The translations under genes and the position numbers were made by a program. Below, in pieces: positions 8,157-16,261 of a stretch of 64,000 nt of DNA; within the stretch, counting starts at the first letter, position 1, and every line of letters starts with the position of its first letter. Source of the DNA: Rhodobiaceae bacterium UBA4490 (lineage in GTDB: Bacteria; Pseudomonadota; Alphaproteobacteria; Parvibaculales; Parvibaculaceae); contig DGNO01000002.1 of the NCBI GenBank assembly GCA_002389665.1, positions 753,624 through 817,623 of the forward strand, given 5' to 3'. The notes below the pieces were generated by a model. That model made no database searches. It was not told where the DNA came from and saw nothing but the letters and a program-made list of their open reading frames with translations.

Positions 8157-10322
8157 TTAGGCAACACCTTCCTGCAGGATTTTGCGCAGGCGCTCGGCGG
8201 CATCGGAACGGGCCGGCATCAGCTTTTTCAAGTTCTCCGGCGCCTGCAGCACATAGGTGCTGAAATCTTCCGCCGGCATGGGACGGCCGAAATAGTAGCC
8301 CTGCGCTTCATCGCAGCCCATATCGATCAGCCGTTCCGCTTGGCGGACGGTTTCGACCCCTTCCGCCACGACTTTCACGCCAAGGCTCCGGGCCAGATCC
8401 ACAATGAGTTTCGGGATCGCCTGACCGTCGCTCGTACGGTCGAGATCGTCCACGAAAGAGCGGTCGATCTTCAGGCACTTCACTGGGAAGCGCTTGAGAT
8501 AGGCCAGCGAGGAATAGCCGGTTCCGAAATCGTCGATGCTGATCGCGATCCCCATGCTGCGCAGGCGGCGCAGCGTGGCGATGACGGTTTCCACATCGTG
8601 CATGACCATGCTTTCGGTCACCTCGATCTCGAGCTGGCGCGGTGAGACCCCATGCGCCACAAGCGTGTTCGCAACGAAGTCGGAAAGATCGCCGTTCACA
8701 AGATCGGCGGCGGAGACATTGACCGCCACGGAAATGGGCGGCAGGCCCGCCTCGCGCCAGACTTTGATCTGGCGGCAGGCTTCATTAATCACCCAATGCG
8801 TGAGCTCGCAGACGAAGCCGGATTGCTCGGCCACGGGAATGAACGCCCAGGGCGGCACGAAGCCGCGTTCGGGATGGCGCCAGCGCAAAAGCGCTTCGCT
8901 GCCGGCCACCGCACCCTTGTTCAAATCGATCTTGGGCTGGAAATGCAGCTCAAACTCATCCTGTTCGATAGCGCGCTGCAAATCGCGCTCGATGCTGCTG
9001 CGCTCAAGCGCGCGCAGCTTAAGTTCGTGGCGGAAAAACTGCAGGCTGTTATGGCCCTCGGATTTGGCCATATTGAGCGCAAGGTCCGCGTTCTTCATCA
9101 GAACTTCCGCATCGCGCCCATCCTGCGGGAAAAGCGTGATGCCTGCGCTGCTGCCGCCATGCACGATGTTTCCGCCAAGGGACATGGGCCGGCTCAAGGC
9201 ATCGAGCAGACCTTGCACACGGGCAAGCACATCATCCGCGCTGCCGCTATCCTTCAATAAGAGCGCGAACTCATCCCCGCCGAGCCGGGCAAGCACTTCA
9301 CCGCCGCGGGCGTGGGCGCGCAGGATGTCCGCAACGCTACACAAAAGCGCATCGCCCACATCATGGCCGAACGTATCGTTGATGGATTTGAAGCTGTCGA
9401 CATCGACAAGCACGAGCGCCAAACGTGTATCGCCCGTTCCCGATGCCGCAATCGTATCGCGCAAACGGGTGCGGAAATGCGTACGGTTGCCGAGCCCGGT
9501 GAGCTCATCGTTCATGGCAAGTTCGGCAAGCCGGCTGGAGCTTGCCTCCGCCTCGCCAAAGGCTTGCGACATGACATGAGCCAGCGCGCCGAACTCATCG
9601 CGTTTGCCGAGCAGGCGCTTGAAGCTCACAGCGCTTCTGTCCCGGAACTGAGCAAAGCGCTCGAGCTGAGCAAGCGGCATGAGCACGAGCTCGTAAATCA
9701 GAAAAGCAAGGACGCCGAGAAAAACGACAAGGCCGAGAACCACCGCGCCTGCAAAGCGCCAGCCGGACTGGCGCATATCGGCCAGGATACCTTCGACCGA
9801 AAGACGGATGACGATAATGCCGTCCGACATCGCCTCGCCCGGCTGCGCGCCGAAATGCAGCATCGGCCGGTAGGTGATGTAAGTGGCAGCCTGTTCTTCT
9901 TCCCAGAGCCCGTCCTGGCGTTTGCCTGCCGCCTGCACTTCGGCGATGCGCCGGAAAAGCGCGGGCGCGGTCACATCCTGCACCGACTGGCCCACCCAGG
10001 AAAGCCGCGTAGAGGCGGCAATCTTGCCCGTCGCCGCATCGATAACGGCGATCGTATTGACATTCTCCCGCCCGCCAAAGGCCGTCACGAAGCGGGAAAA
10101 TTGCTCCCCGCCTTCAATGGCCTCGGCCGCATTGGCAATGGAATCGGCAATGGTTTCCGCTTCCCGGCGCAGCTCGCTTTGGCCATGCGCCGAAAGCACG
10201 AGCGCGGCGGCAAGAACAAGCGCGCCGACGGCCCCTGCGCCGAGCACGGCGAGAGGCGCCAGAATTTTCCATCGCAAAGAAAAGAGGCGGCCATCCTGCC
10301 GCTCATGGCCAGCAAAGCTCAT
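8157..10322 (-). CDS. Membrane GGDEF-EAL cyclic-di-GMP protein
   Basis: A 721-residue sensor-effector. TM1 at about residues 18-42 and TM2 at about 195-220 enclose a periplasmic domain of roughly 150 residues, followed by a HAMP-like linker, a GGDEF domain and an EAL domain. The cyclase signature is intact (RLGGDEFALLL). No RxxD inhibitory site precedes it, so product feedback at the I-site is unlikely. The phosphodiesterase residues also look intact (EALLRWRHP, EVTES, DDFGTGYSSL, KIDRSFV, VVAEGVET). It may therefore both make and degrade c-di-GMP, switching with the periplasmic signal. The ATG at 10322 begins just ahead of the first membrane helix; an in-frame extension upstream has no support. 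Confidence 0.93.
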   Translation of the reverse strand: MSFAGHERQDGRLFSLRWKILAPLAVLGAGAVGALVLAAALVLSAHGQSELRREAETIADSIANAAEAIEGGEQFSRFVTAFGGRENVNTIAVIDAATGKIAASTRLSWVGQSVQDVTAPALFRRIAEVQAAGKRQDGLWEEEQAATYITYRPMLHFGAQPGEAMSDGIIVIRLSVEGILADMRQSGWRFAGAVVLGLVVFLGVLAFLIYELVLMPLAQLERFAQFRDRSAVSFKRLLGKRDEFGALAHVMSQAFGEAEASSSRLAELAMNDELTGLGNRTHFRTRLRDTIAASGTGDTRLALVLVDVDSFKSINDTFGHDVGDALLCSVADILRAHARGGEVLARLGGDEFALLLKDSGSADDVLARVQGLLDALSRPMSLGGNIVHGGSSAGITLFPQDGRDAEVLMKNADLALNMAKSEGHNSLQFFRHELKLRALERSSIERDLQRAIEQDEFELHFQPKIDLNKGAVAGSEALLRWRHPERGFVPPWAFIPVAEQSGFVCELTHWVINEACRQIKVWREAGLPPISVAVNVSAADLVNGDLSDFVANTLVAHGVSPRQLEIEVTESMVMHDVETVIATLRRLRSMGIAISIDDFGTGYSSLAYLKRFPVKCLKIDRSFVDDLDRTSDGQAIPKLIVDLARSLGVKVVAEGVETVRQAERLIDMGCDEAQGYYFGRPMPAEDFSTYVLQAPENLKKLMPARSDAAERLRKILQEGVA

Positions 10323-10604
10323 CGGTCCACCCCGTGCCTGATCCCCAGATGCGCACGGAATGCCGGCACCGAATGCGGGAAAAGAGCCGCTGCAGGCAGG
10401 AACGCGTCCGAGCCTCGCCAGCCATTCTCCACAAGATCTTCGAGCTTCGACACAGGTGCGCACTCAGCCAATGGGTGCCTGCCATCGAAACGACCACCGC
10501 AACGAAATGACAGACTGTCCTATGCAACCTGCCTTTCACTCTCTAAAATTTTCTTACAGACTCCGCCTTTGTCGCGGAATGCGACGAGGCTGGTAAATAA
10601 AGCC

Positions 10605-11411
10605 TTAGCGCCCTGTACCGGACTGAAACGGAGGTGGCGCAAGACCGCGCGAAGGAAAAGCGCGTTCCGCCCGCAGCCGGGGCCAGAGCGGCACTTTTTT
10701 GAGCCATAGGCGCAGCGCTTCATAGTGAATACCGGCGAAGACTTTCAGCGTCATGAAGGGCAAAGCAAAGAAACGCCGGAGCAGCGCGCCGTCGGAAAGC
10801 GCCGCCCGCTCGCCCTGAAGCGCCGCCGTAAGCGTCAGTTCCCCATCTAGAAGATACCGGATATGGACGAAGAGCTTTTCATCCGGCGCGCAGAGCCTAA
10901 GCCGGTAATGGCCGCGTTCCGGGTTGAAGGGAGAAACATAAAGAAGCTTACCCGTCTCATGGGTGACGGGCCCCGCCGCCTCTTCCACGAGGCATGGATA
11001 GACATGGCGCTCCCCGAATGTATTCGTGACCTGATAGAGCAGCGCCGTCAGCCGGTCTTCTTCGTCATAGCAATAGAAGATGGCAAGCGGATTGAAGGCA
11101 TAACCGAGCATGCGCGGATGGGCGAGAAGGAGAATGCGCGCCGGGGGCTCGCTGTGCCCGCATTCGCTGAGCACGCTTTCCACCCAGCCGCGCAAATCTT
11201 CATCCTGCCCGGTCCCGTGATCTTTCGGATGGAAAGAAAAGAGATTGCGCGCGCCGAGCGAAAAGAACCGCAGCGCCTTATCGAGCAGCGGCAATTCATC
11301 CAGATCAAAAAGCCCGTAAAAGACCTTATAGGAAAAGCCGTGAACGCGGGGGCGCAGACGCCGGTGGAGGACGCTCGCATCGTAAAGCGCGCTGGAAAAT
11401 TCCCCGCTCAT
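10605..11411 (-). CDS. DUF1365 family protein
   Basis: A 268-residue DUF1365 protein, recognised from the segments SALYDASVLHRR, FGYGLFDLDE-type N-terminus, and GYAFNPLAIFYCYD. Its biochemical role is not established to my knowledge; the family recurs next to FAD oxidoreductases and cyclopropane fatty acid synthases in RpoE/ChrR regulons, implying lipid modification or protection. Its ATG overlaps the stop of the FAD oxidoreductase gene (ATGA), so the two are translated together. The promoter is the RpoE-type site at 12815-12844. Confidence 0.88.
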   Translation of the reverse strand: MSGEFSSALYDASVLHRRLRPRVHGFSYKVFYGLFDLDELPLLDKALRFFSLGARNLFSFHPKDHGTGQDEDLRGWVESVLSECGHSEPPARILLLAHPRMLGYAFNPLAIFYCYDEEDRLTALLYQVTNTFGERHVYPCLVEEAAGPVTHETGKLLYVSPFNPERGHYRLRLCAPDEKLFVHIRYLLDGELTLTAALQGERAALSDGALLRRFFALPFMTLKVFAGIHYEALRLWLKKVPLWPRLRAERAFPSRGLAPPPFQSGTGR

Positions 11412-12787
11412 GCCGCCTCCGCCTGCCGCTCGGGGGCCGGCGCTTCCGGCGGCAGCAGAAGCCGGCTCGAGGGATTGTCGAGATGCCAGGGCCGCATCAC
11501 GCCGCCAAGCTGTTCGGCGACTGCAAGACCTGCCTGCAAGCCGTCCTCATGAAAGCCCGCACCGAAATAGGCCCCGCAGAACCACGTATTACGCACCCCC
11601 TGCAGCTGCCAGAGCGCGCGCTGATTGCGCAGCGCATGGCGGTTGAAGACAGGGTGATCATATTCGAAGCGCCCGAACACTTGGTCCTCGCGCGGCGCGG
11701 CGGAAGGATTGAGCGTGACAAGCACCGGCGTCTTCGTCGGCAAAGATTGCAGCTGGTTCATCCAATAGGTCACGCAGACCGCCTCACCTTCCCCGCCCAT
11801 ATAATTCCAGCTCGACCAAACCTTCCGGTTTGCCGGCATGAAACGCGTATCGCTGTGAAGATAGGCGATGTTCTTTTGATAAGGAAAGGCGCCGAGCGTT
11901 GCTTCTTCCGCCGCGCTCGCATCGCCAAGCAGCGCCAGCGCCTGATCGCTATGGCAGGCAAAGACCACGTCGTCGAAAGGCTCATGCCCATGCTCGGCGC
12001 TATGCACGAGAACGCCCAGGCCGGTGCGGGTCACACGCTCGATCTGCGCCCCGAGGCGGACATCGGCCTGCATGTCGCTGGCAAGCGCCTCCACATAACG
12101 GCGTGAGCCGCCTGCAACCGTGCGCCACATGGGCCGGTCCTTGATGCGCATCAGGCCGTGATTTTCAAAAAAGCGCAGAAAGGCGAGCGCGGGATATTGC
12201 TCCACCTGTTCCACCGGCAAGGACCAGATCGCCGCGCACATGGGCAAAAGGTGATCGCGCTGGAAGGAGCGCGAATAGCCATGCGCCTCAAGGAAAACCC
12301 CAAGCGGCTGCTCGGCCAGGGAAAGATCGCCGGCAAGACGCGGGCCTGCCCGGTAGAGCTTCAGAATATCCCGGATCATCCGCCACATGCGCGGGCGCAG
12401 CACATTGCGCCGGTCGGCAAAGAGGCCTTTCATGCCCGAGCCGGAATATTCAAAGGCGCCGTTTTCAAGCGAGGCAGCAAAGGACATGTTGCTTTCGGCC
12501 GTCGGCACGCCCAGATGCTCGAAGAGCTTTACGAGATTGGGATAATTGGGGGCGTTATAGACGATGAAGCCGGTATCGACGGGAATGGAACCCTCCGCCA
12601 GCGGCACATCCACCGTATGCGCATGGCCGCCCAGACGTTCTTCCTTTTCAAAAAGCGTCACCTCATGGCTTTTGGAAAGCAGCCAGGCGGCCGATAGCCC
12701 GGAAATACCCGAGCCGATCACGGCGATCTTGCGGAAGGGCTCGGGCCGGCGCGGCGTCTCTGCAGCCTGAAAAAAAGGGCGGGTCAT
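11408..12787 (-). CDS. FAD-dependent oxidoreductase (amine-oxidase fold) of the RpoE/ChrR locus
   Basis: A 459-residue flavoprotein with the N-terminal dinucleotide motif IGSGISGLSAAWLL, the GGHAHT segment that follows in this family, and a C-terminal FAD contact region (FCGAYFGAGFHEDGLQAG). The family accompanies DUF1365 proteins in singlet-oxygen stress regulons. The ATG at 12787 follows GTGAGGA at a spacing of 5, so it is preferred over the GTG at 12799. Transcription should start from the RpoE-type promoter at 12815-12844, giving a leader of about 20 bases. The substrate is unknown; a lipid is likely from context. Confidence 0.88.
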   Translation of the reverse strand: MTRPFFQAAETPRRPEPFRKIAVIGSGISGLSAAWLLSKSHEVTLFEKEERLGGHAHTVDVPLAEGSIPVDTGFIVYNAPNYPNLVKLFEHLGVPTAESNMSFAASLENGAFEYSGSGMKGLFADRRNVLRPRMWRMIRDILKLYRAGPRLAGDLSLAEQPLGVFLEAHGYSRSFQRDHLLPMCAAIWSLPVEQVEQYPALAFLRFFENHGLMRIKDRPMWRTVAGGSRRYVEALASDMQADVRLGAQIERVTRTGLGVLVHSAEHGHEPFDDVVFACHSDQALALLGDASAAEEATLGAFPYQKNIAYLHSDTRFMPANRKVWSSWNYMGGEGEAVCVTYWMNQLQSLPTKTPVLVTLNPSAAPREDQVFGRFEYDHPVFNRHALRNQRALWQLQGVRNTWFCGAYFGAGFHEDGLQAGLAVAEQLGGVMRPWHLDNPSSRLLLPPEAPAPERQAEAA

Positions 12788-12814
12788 GAAAATCCTCACA
12801 AACTGAATGTAGCC

Positions 12815-12844
12815 CTCTTACGCGGCGGCAGAGCCCGCGGATCA
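12815..12844 (-). promoter_or_regulatory. RpoE (ECF11)-type promoter for FAD oxidoreductase-DUF1365 operon
   Basis: On the minus strand TGATCC (12844-12839) is followed by exactly 18 bases and TAAGAG (12820-12815). This matches the known Rhodobacter-type RpoE promoter (TGATCC and TAAG). It is identical in both boxes and in spacing to the divergent rpoE promoter. Confidence 0.88.
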
Positions 12845-12935
12845 TTGGTCCTCAAGCTGGCGTCATCTAAGTAAAGAAACCATTGCCGCGCATTTTCCGC
12901 TCAATATTTAGAGATTGCGGCGATTTGCTTTAGGG

Positions 12936-12965
12936 TGATCCGGCAAATGAGCTTTCCCGTAAGAG
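12936..12965 (+). promoter_or_regulatory. RpoE (ECF11)-type autoregulatory promoter of rpoE-chrR
   Basis: TGATCC (12936-12941), an 18-base spacer and TAAGAG (12960-12965). The predicted transcript starts near 12972, downstream of the ATG at 12970; this argues that translation begins at 13075. Confidence 0.88.
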
Positions 12966-13074
12966 GTGTATGCGTGCGACCCTTGCCCTTGAGACCGATC
13001 TTGCAGGCGCCTGGCTTCCGGCAGGCGGCGCGCATTTGTCTGCGCCGCACCGGAACGGCAAAAAGGGCCGGCGC

Positions 13075-13647
13075 ATGAGCGAGGCCAAAGGCACGGGTTC
13101 CGATATCGCCGTCCTCAACGATTGCCTTGGCCGCGTCGCGGCTGCGGCGGATCGCGGCGCTTTCATGCAGCTTTTCGATCATTTCGGCCCGCGGCTGAAA
13201 TATTTTCTGCTGCAAAAGGGATGCACGGATGGCGAGGCCGAAGATCTGGTGCAGGACGTGATGCTGACCGTCTGGCGCAAGGCGAAGCAGTTCGATCCGG
13301 GCAAAGCTGCGGCAAGCACATGGATTTTTACCATCGCGCGCAACCGCTTCATCGACACCAAACGCCGCGAGCGCGTGATGGTCGATTTCGACACCTGCCC
13401 GGAAGCCGAGCAGGTGAGCGAGGAAACGGCGGAAGACGAGATCACTCAAAGCGAACTTGCCGCCGATGTCGCAGTTGCCATGGCCGAATTGCCGCAGGCA
13501 CAAGCAGAAGTGATCCAAATGGCCTTTATCGACGGTAAAAGCCACAGTGAAATTGCAGAGGAGCTGGGCGTCCCGCTCGGCACCGTGAAATCGAGGATAA
13601 GACTGGCATTTGCCAGATTGCGTGAGGTTCTGGAGTCCCACAGATGA
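13075..13647 (+). CDS. rpoE: ECF RNA polymerase sigma factor, RpoE/ECF11 type
   Basis: A 190-residue two-domain sigma factor. Region 2 (LFDHFGPRLKYF, EDLVQDVMLTVW, STWIFTIARNRFID) binds the -10 element and core polymerase. Region 4 contains the helix-turn-helix SEIAEELGVPLGTVKSRI. The stop overlaps the start of chrR by 4 bases, the usual sigma/anti-sigma coupling. I chose the ATG at 13075 because the autoregulatory promoter places the transcript start downstream of the earlier ATG at 12970. It should direct the response to singlet oxygen and related stress and activate both its own operon and the divergent FAD-oxidoreductase/DUF1365 operon. Confidence 0.92.
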   Translation: MSEAKGTGSDIAVLNDCLGRVAAAADRGAFMQLFDHFGPRLKYFLLQKGCTDGEAEDLVQDVMLTVWRKAKQFDPGKAAASTWIFTIARNRFIDTKRRERVMVDFDTCPEAEQVSEETAEDEITQSELAADVAVAMAELPQAQAEVIQMAFIDGKSHSEIAEELGVPLGTVKSRIRLAFARLREVLESHR

Positions 13648-14372
13648 GCGTTGCAAACTCCCAAACCCTGAAAGCGTCCCAAAACGCGCCCCAAAACATA
13701 CCTAAGCACCGGCTAGGCGATGAATGGCTGGTGGGGCTGGCAAGCGGCACCTTGAGCGAAGGTGAAGCGATGTTTGCGCGCACCTGCCTGTCCTTCGTGC
13801 CCGAAGCTGCGAACGATCTGGCGCTTGCGCAAACGCTGGGCGGCGCGGCTTTGGAACGTGCGCCGCAAGCCGCATTGAAGGCCGATGCGCGCGCCTCCCT
13901 TCTTGCCGCGCTCGACGGCGCGGAGATGGAACCTGCCACGTCTAGCCCCGCGCCCAGCCCCGCGCCGCGCAAAGAGCGCCAGCAAGGCGGCGTCATGCCC
14001 GCCGTGCTGCAGGACTATGCCGGCGGCGATGTCGACCGGATGAAATGGTCCTATCTCGGCCCCGGCATGAAAAAAGTGCGGCTCTGGCAGAACGACAAAG
14101 GCCAGACGCTCTGGATGCTGCGCGCCCAGCCCGGCGTTAAAATTCCCGAACACACCCATGAGGGAACGGAACTGACGCTGGTCCTGAAAGGCAGCTTCCA
14201 TGATGCCTTCGGCCATTACGGGCCGGGCGATGTGGAAGAGACCGATAACAGTCACACCCATGACCTCGTCATCGATGAGGGCGGGGAATGTATCTGCCTG
14301 GCGCTGACCGACCGACCGCTCAAATTCAAAGGCTGGATTGCCCGGGCCATGCAGCCCTTTATCGGGCTCTAA
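13644..14372 (+). CDS. chrR: ChrR-type anti-sigma factor with degenerate zinc site
   Basis: A 242-residue protein: an N-terminal anti-sigma domain (residues 20-90), a Pro/Ser-rich linker and a C-terminal cupin domain. The cupin metal ligands are conserved in the exact ChrR spacing (H170, H172, E176, H206). The N-terminal HxxxCxxC zinc motif of Rhodobacter ChrR is not: by alignment the three ligands become C48, V52 and A55, and only a histidine like H6 remains (H22). It is translationally coupled to rpoE, so it is surely the cognate regulator. How it binds zinc, or whether it does, is an open point. Confidence 0.88.
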   Translation: MSVANSQTLKASQNAPQNIPKHRLGDEWLVGLASGTLSEGEAMFARTCLSFVPEAANDLALAQTLGGAALERAPQAALKADARASLLAALDGAEMEPATSSPAPSPAPRKERQQGGVMPAVLQDYAGGDVDRMKWSYLGPGMKKVRLWQNDKGQTLWMLRAQPGVKIPEHTHEGTELTLVLKGSFHDAFGHYGPGDVEETDNSHTHDLVIDEGGECICLALTDRPLKFKGWIARAMQPFIGL

Positions 14373-14404
14373 ACCGGTCTTTCAGGGCAGCACCGCCCAA
14401 ACAA

Positions 14405-14436
14405 AAACGGCCCCCGGGAAGGGGGCCGTTTCGTTT
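14405..14436. terminator. Bidirectional terminator between chrR and aldehyde dehydrogenase
   Basis: An 11-bp stem (AAACGGCCCCC / GGGGGCCGTTT) with T- or A-rich flanks on both sides, placed between convergent genes. Confidence 0.85.
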
Positions 14437-14452
14437 GTTCTGGCAGGATGCC

Positions 14453-15880
14453 TTAGGCCGCCGTGTAACCCAGCATGGCTTTGACTTCGAGGAATTCCTC
14501 GAACCCGTGATCGCCCCATTCGCGGCCATTGCCCGACTGCTTGTAGCCGCCGAACGGCGCGCCGAAATCGGGCCCTGCGCCATTGATATGCACATTGCCC
14601 GTGCGCAGCTGCGCGGCCACTTTGCGCGCATGTTCCGGCTCACCGGACACATAGCCGGAAAGACCGTAAACCGTGTCATTGGCAATCTCGATCGCCTCGG
14701 CCTCATCCTTGTAAGGCAGGATGGTGAGAACCGGGCCGAAGATTTCCTCGCGCGCAATCGTCATGTCATTGGTGACATTGGCGAAGATGGTCGGGCGCAC
14801 ATAGTAACCCTTGTTCAGTCCTTCCGGACGTCCGACGCCGCCAGCCACAAGCTGCGCGCCTTCGTCGATACCCTTCTGGATGAGATCCTGGATCTTGTTG
14901 AACTGGACCTCGCTGACAACCGGGCCGATCGTCGTGCCTTCGGCGGTCGGATCGCCGGGCTTGACCTGCTCGGCCGTAGCGCGGGCGATTTCCACCGCCT
15001 CGTCGTGACGGCTGGCCGGCACGAGCATACGGCTCGGGGCGTTACAGGACTGGCCCGAATTCGTCATCATGCTCATGACGCCCCCAGACACGGCTTTCTG
15101 CAGGTCGGCATCTTCCAGAATGACATTGGCCGACTTGCCGCCCAGTTCCTGCGCCACGCGCTTGACCGTATCGGCAGCGTTTTTCGCGACCGCGATGCCG
15201 GCGCGGGTGGAGCCGGTGAAGGAGACCATGTCCACATCCGGATGCGAGGAAAGCGGCACACCGACGCCCATGCCGTCGCCATCAACGAGGTTGAAGACGC
15301 CTTTCGGCACACCGGCTTCATCGAAAATTTCGGCCAGGATATGCGCATTGAGCGGGGCGACTTCGGAAGGCTTCAGCACCATGGTGCAGCCTGCGGCCAG
15401 CGCCGGTGCGACCTTACAAATGATCTGATTGACCGGCCAGTTCCACGGCGTAATGAAACCGCACACACCGATCGGCTCCTTGGCGATGCGGGTGGCGCCG
15501 CGGTCTTCTTCGAATTCGTAATCCTTCAGGATTTCCAGCGTCTTGGCGAGGTGGCCAAGGCCGGTTGCGGCCTGCGCGGCTTTGGAGAGCCAGAGCGGCG
15601 CGCCCATTTCCTCGGAAATCGTCGTGACGATATCGTCATAGCGCTTCTGATAGACATCGATGACCTTCTGAAGCAGCGCCATGCGCTCTTCACGGGTCGT
15701 GCGCGAATAGGTCTTGAAGGCTTCCTTCGCGGCGGCGACGGCCTTGTCCACATCGGCGGCGCTGCCGAGGCTGATCTTCGCGAAAGGCTCTTCGGTCGCC
15801 GGGTTGATGACCTCGAAATCGTTCGCCGTTACAGGATCGACCCACTGGCCATTGATATAGAATTTGCGGCAGTCCTTCAT
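14453..15880 (-). CDS. NAD(P)-dependent aldehyde dehydrogenase
   Basis: A 475-residue ALDH superfamily enzyme that oxidises an aldehyde to the acid. Visible landmarks are the oxyanion asparagine in TPWNWPVNQ, the NAD-binding segment FTGSTRAG, the general base Glu in AQELGGKS and the nucleophile Cys in SGQSCNAPSR, followed by the EEIFGPVL motif. The start has a strong GGAGGACGAG ribosome binding site. Substrate specificity cannot be read from the sequence. A 22-bp palindrome lies about 210 bases upstream. Confidence 0.95.
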   Translation of the reverse strand: MKDCRKFYINGQWVDPVTANDFEVINPATEEPFAKISLGSAADVDKAVAAAKEAFKTYSRTTREERMALLQKVIDVYQKRYDDIVTTISEEMGAPLWLSKAAQAATGLGHLAKTLEILKDYEFEEDRGATRIAKEPIGVCGFITPWNWPVNQIICKVAPALAAGCTMVLKPSEVAPLNAHILAEIFDEAGVPKGVFNLVDGDGMGVGVPLSSHPDVDMVSFTGSTRAGIAVAKNAADTVKRVAQELGGKSANVILEDADLQKAVSGGVMSMMTNSGQSCNAPSRMLVPASRHDEAVEIARATAEQVKPGDPTAEGTTIGPVVSEVQFNKIQDLIQKGIDEGAQLVAGGVGRPEGLNKGYYVRPTIFANVTNDMTIAREEIFGPVLTILPYKDEAEAIEIANDTVYGLSGYVSGEPEHARKVAAQLRTGNVHINGAGPDFGAPFGGYKQSGNGREWGDHGFEEFLEVKAMLGYTAA

Positions 15881-16083
15881 CTCGTCCTCCGTGTGATGCC
15901 GTCCCTGCTGGGTCTTGTTGGGCTTTGCCCAGCTCAGACTAATATTTGGCTGGTTACGATGGCTCTGGCCTGTCCGCTTTTCAAGCGCCCGCTTTTGCTT
16001 TTCCTTCGGGCACCGGGGGAAACCGGAACAGAGCGGTTTGCGTGCCGGAAACCTGACACAGAGCCAGCCCGGCGGTCCAGCAA

Positions 16084-16105
16084 AAATGGGGTAATTACCC
16101 CATTT
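16084..16105. promoter_or_regulatory. Perfect 22-bp palindrome in the ALDH/MFS divergent region
   Basis: AAATGGGGTAATTACCCCAT plus TT, fully self-complementary, with no loop. It is the only clear structure in the 381-bp stretch 15881-16261, which otherwise shows nothing I recognise. It is 204 bases from the ALDH start and 157 from the MFS start, so it could serve either as an operator. Confidence 0.45.
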
Positions 16106-16261
16106 CCATCAGGTAATTTGTGCTTTGTGGCTGCCCGTACAAGGGCTTTAAAGCATAAAACAGGCGCAGCCCCGTTGAAACACAAATGAACCGGCGGGTG
16201 CATTTTCAGGCGAAGACGCATAGACTGCCGCCCGATAACAAATCCGCGAGTCGCCCCGTCC

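Noticed and set aside
12970..13074. Upstream ATG start for rpoE
   Set aside because: The RpoE-type promoter puts the transcript start at about 12972, and the extra 35 residues look unlike sigma factor sequence.
14288..16189. 633-codon open frame on the plus strand opposite the aldehyde dehydrogenase
   Set aside because: It is antisense to a clear ALDH gene with complete catalytic motifs; long shadow frames are expected in GC-rich DNA and the translation shows no family motif.
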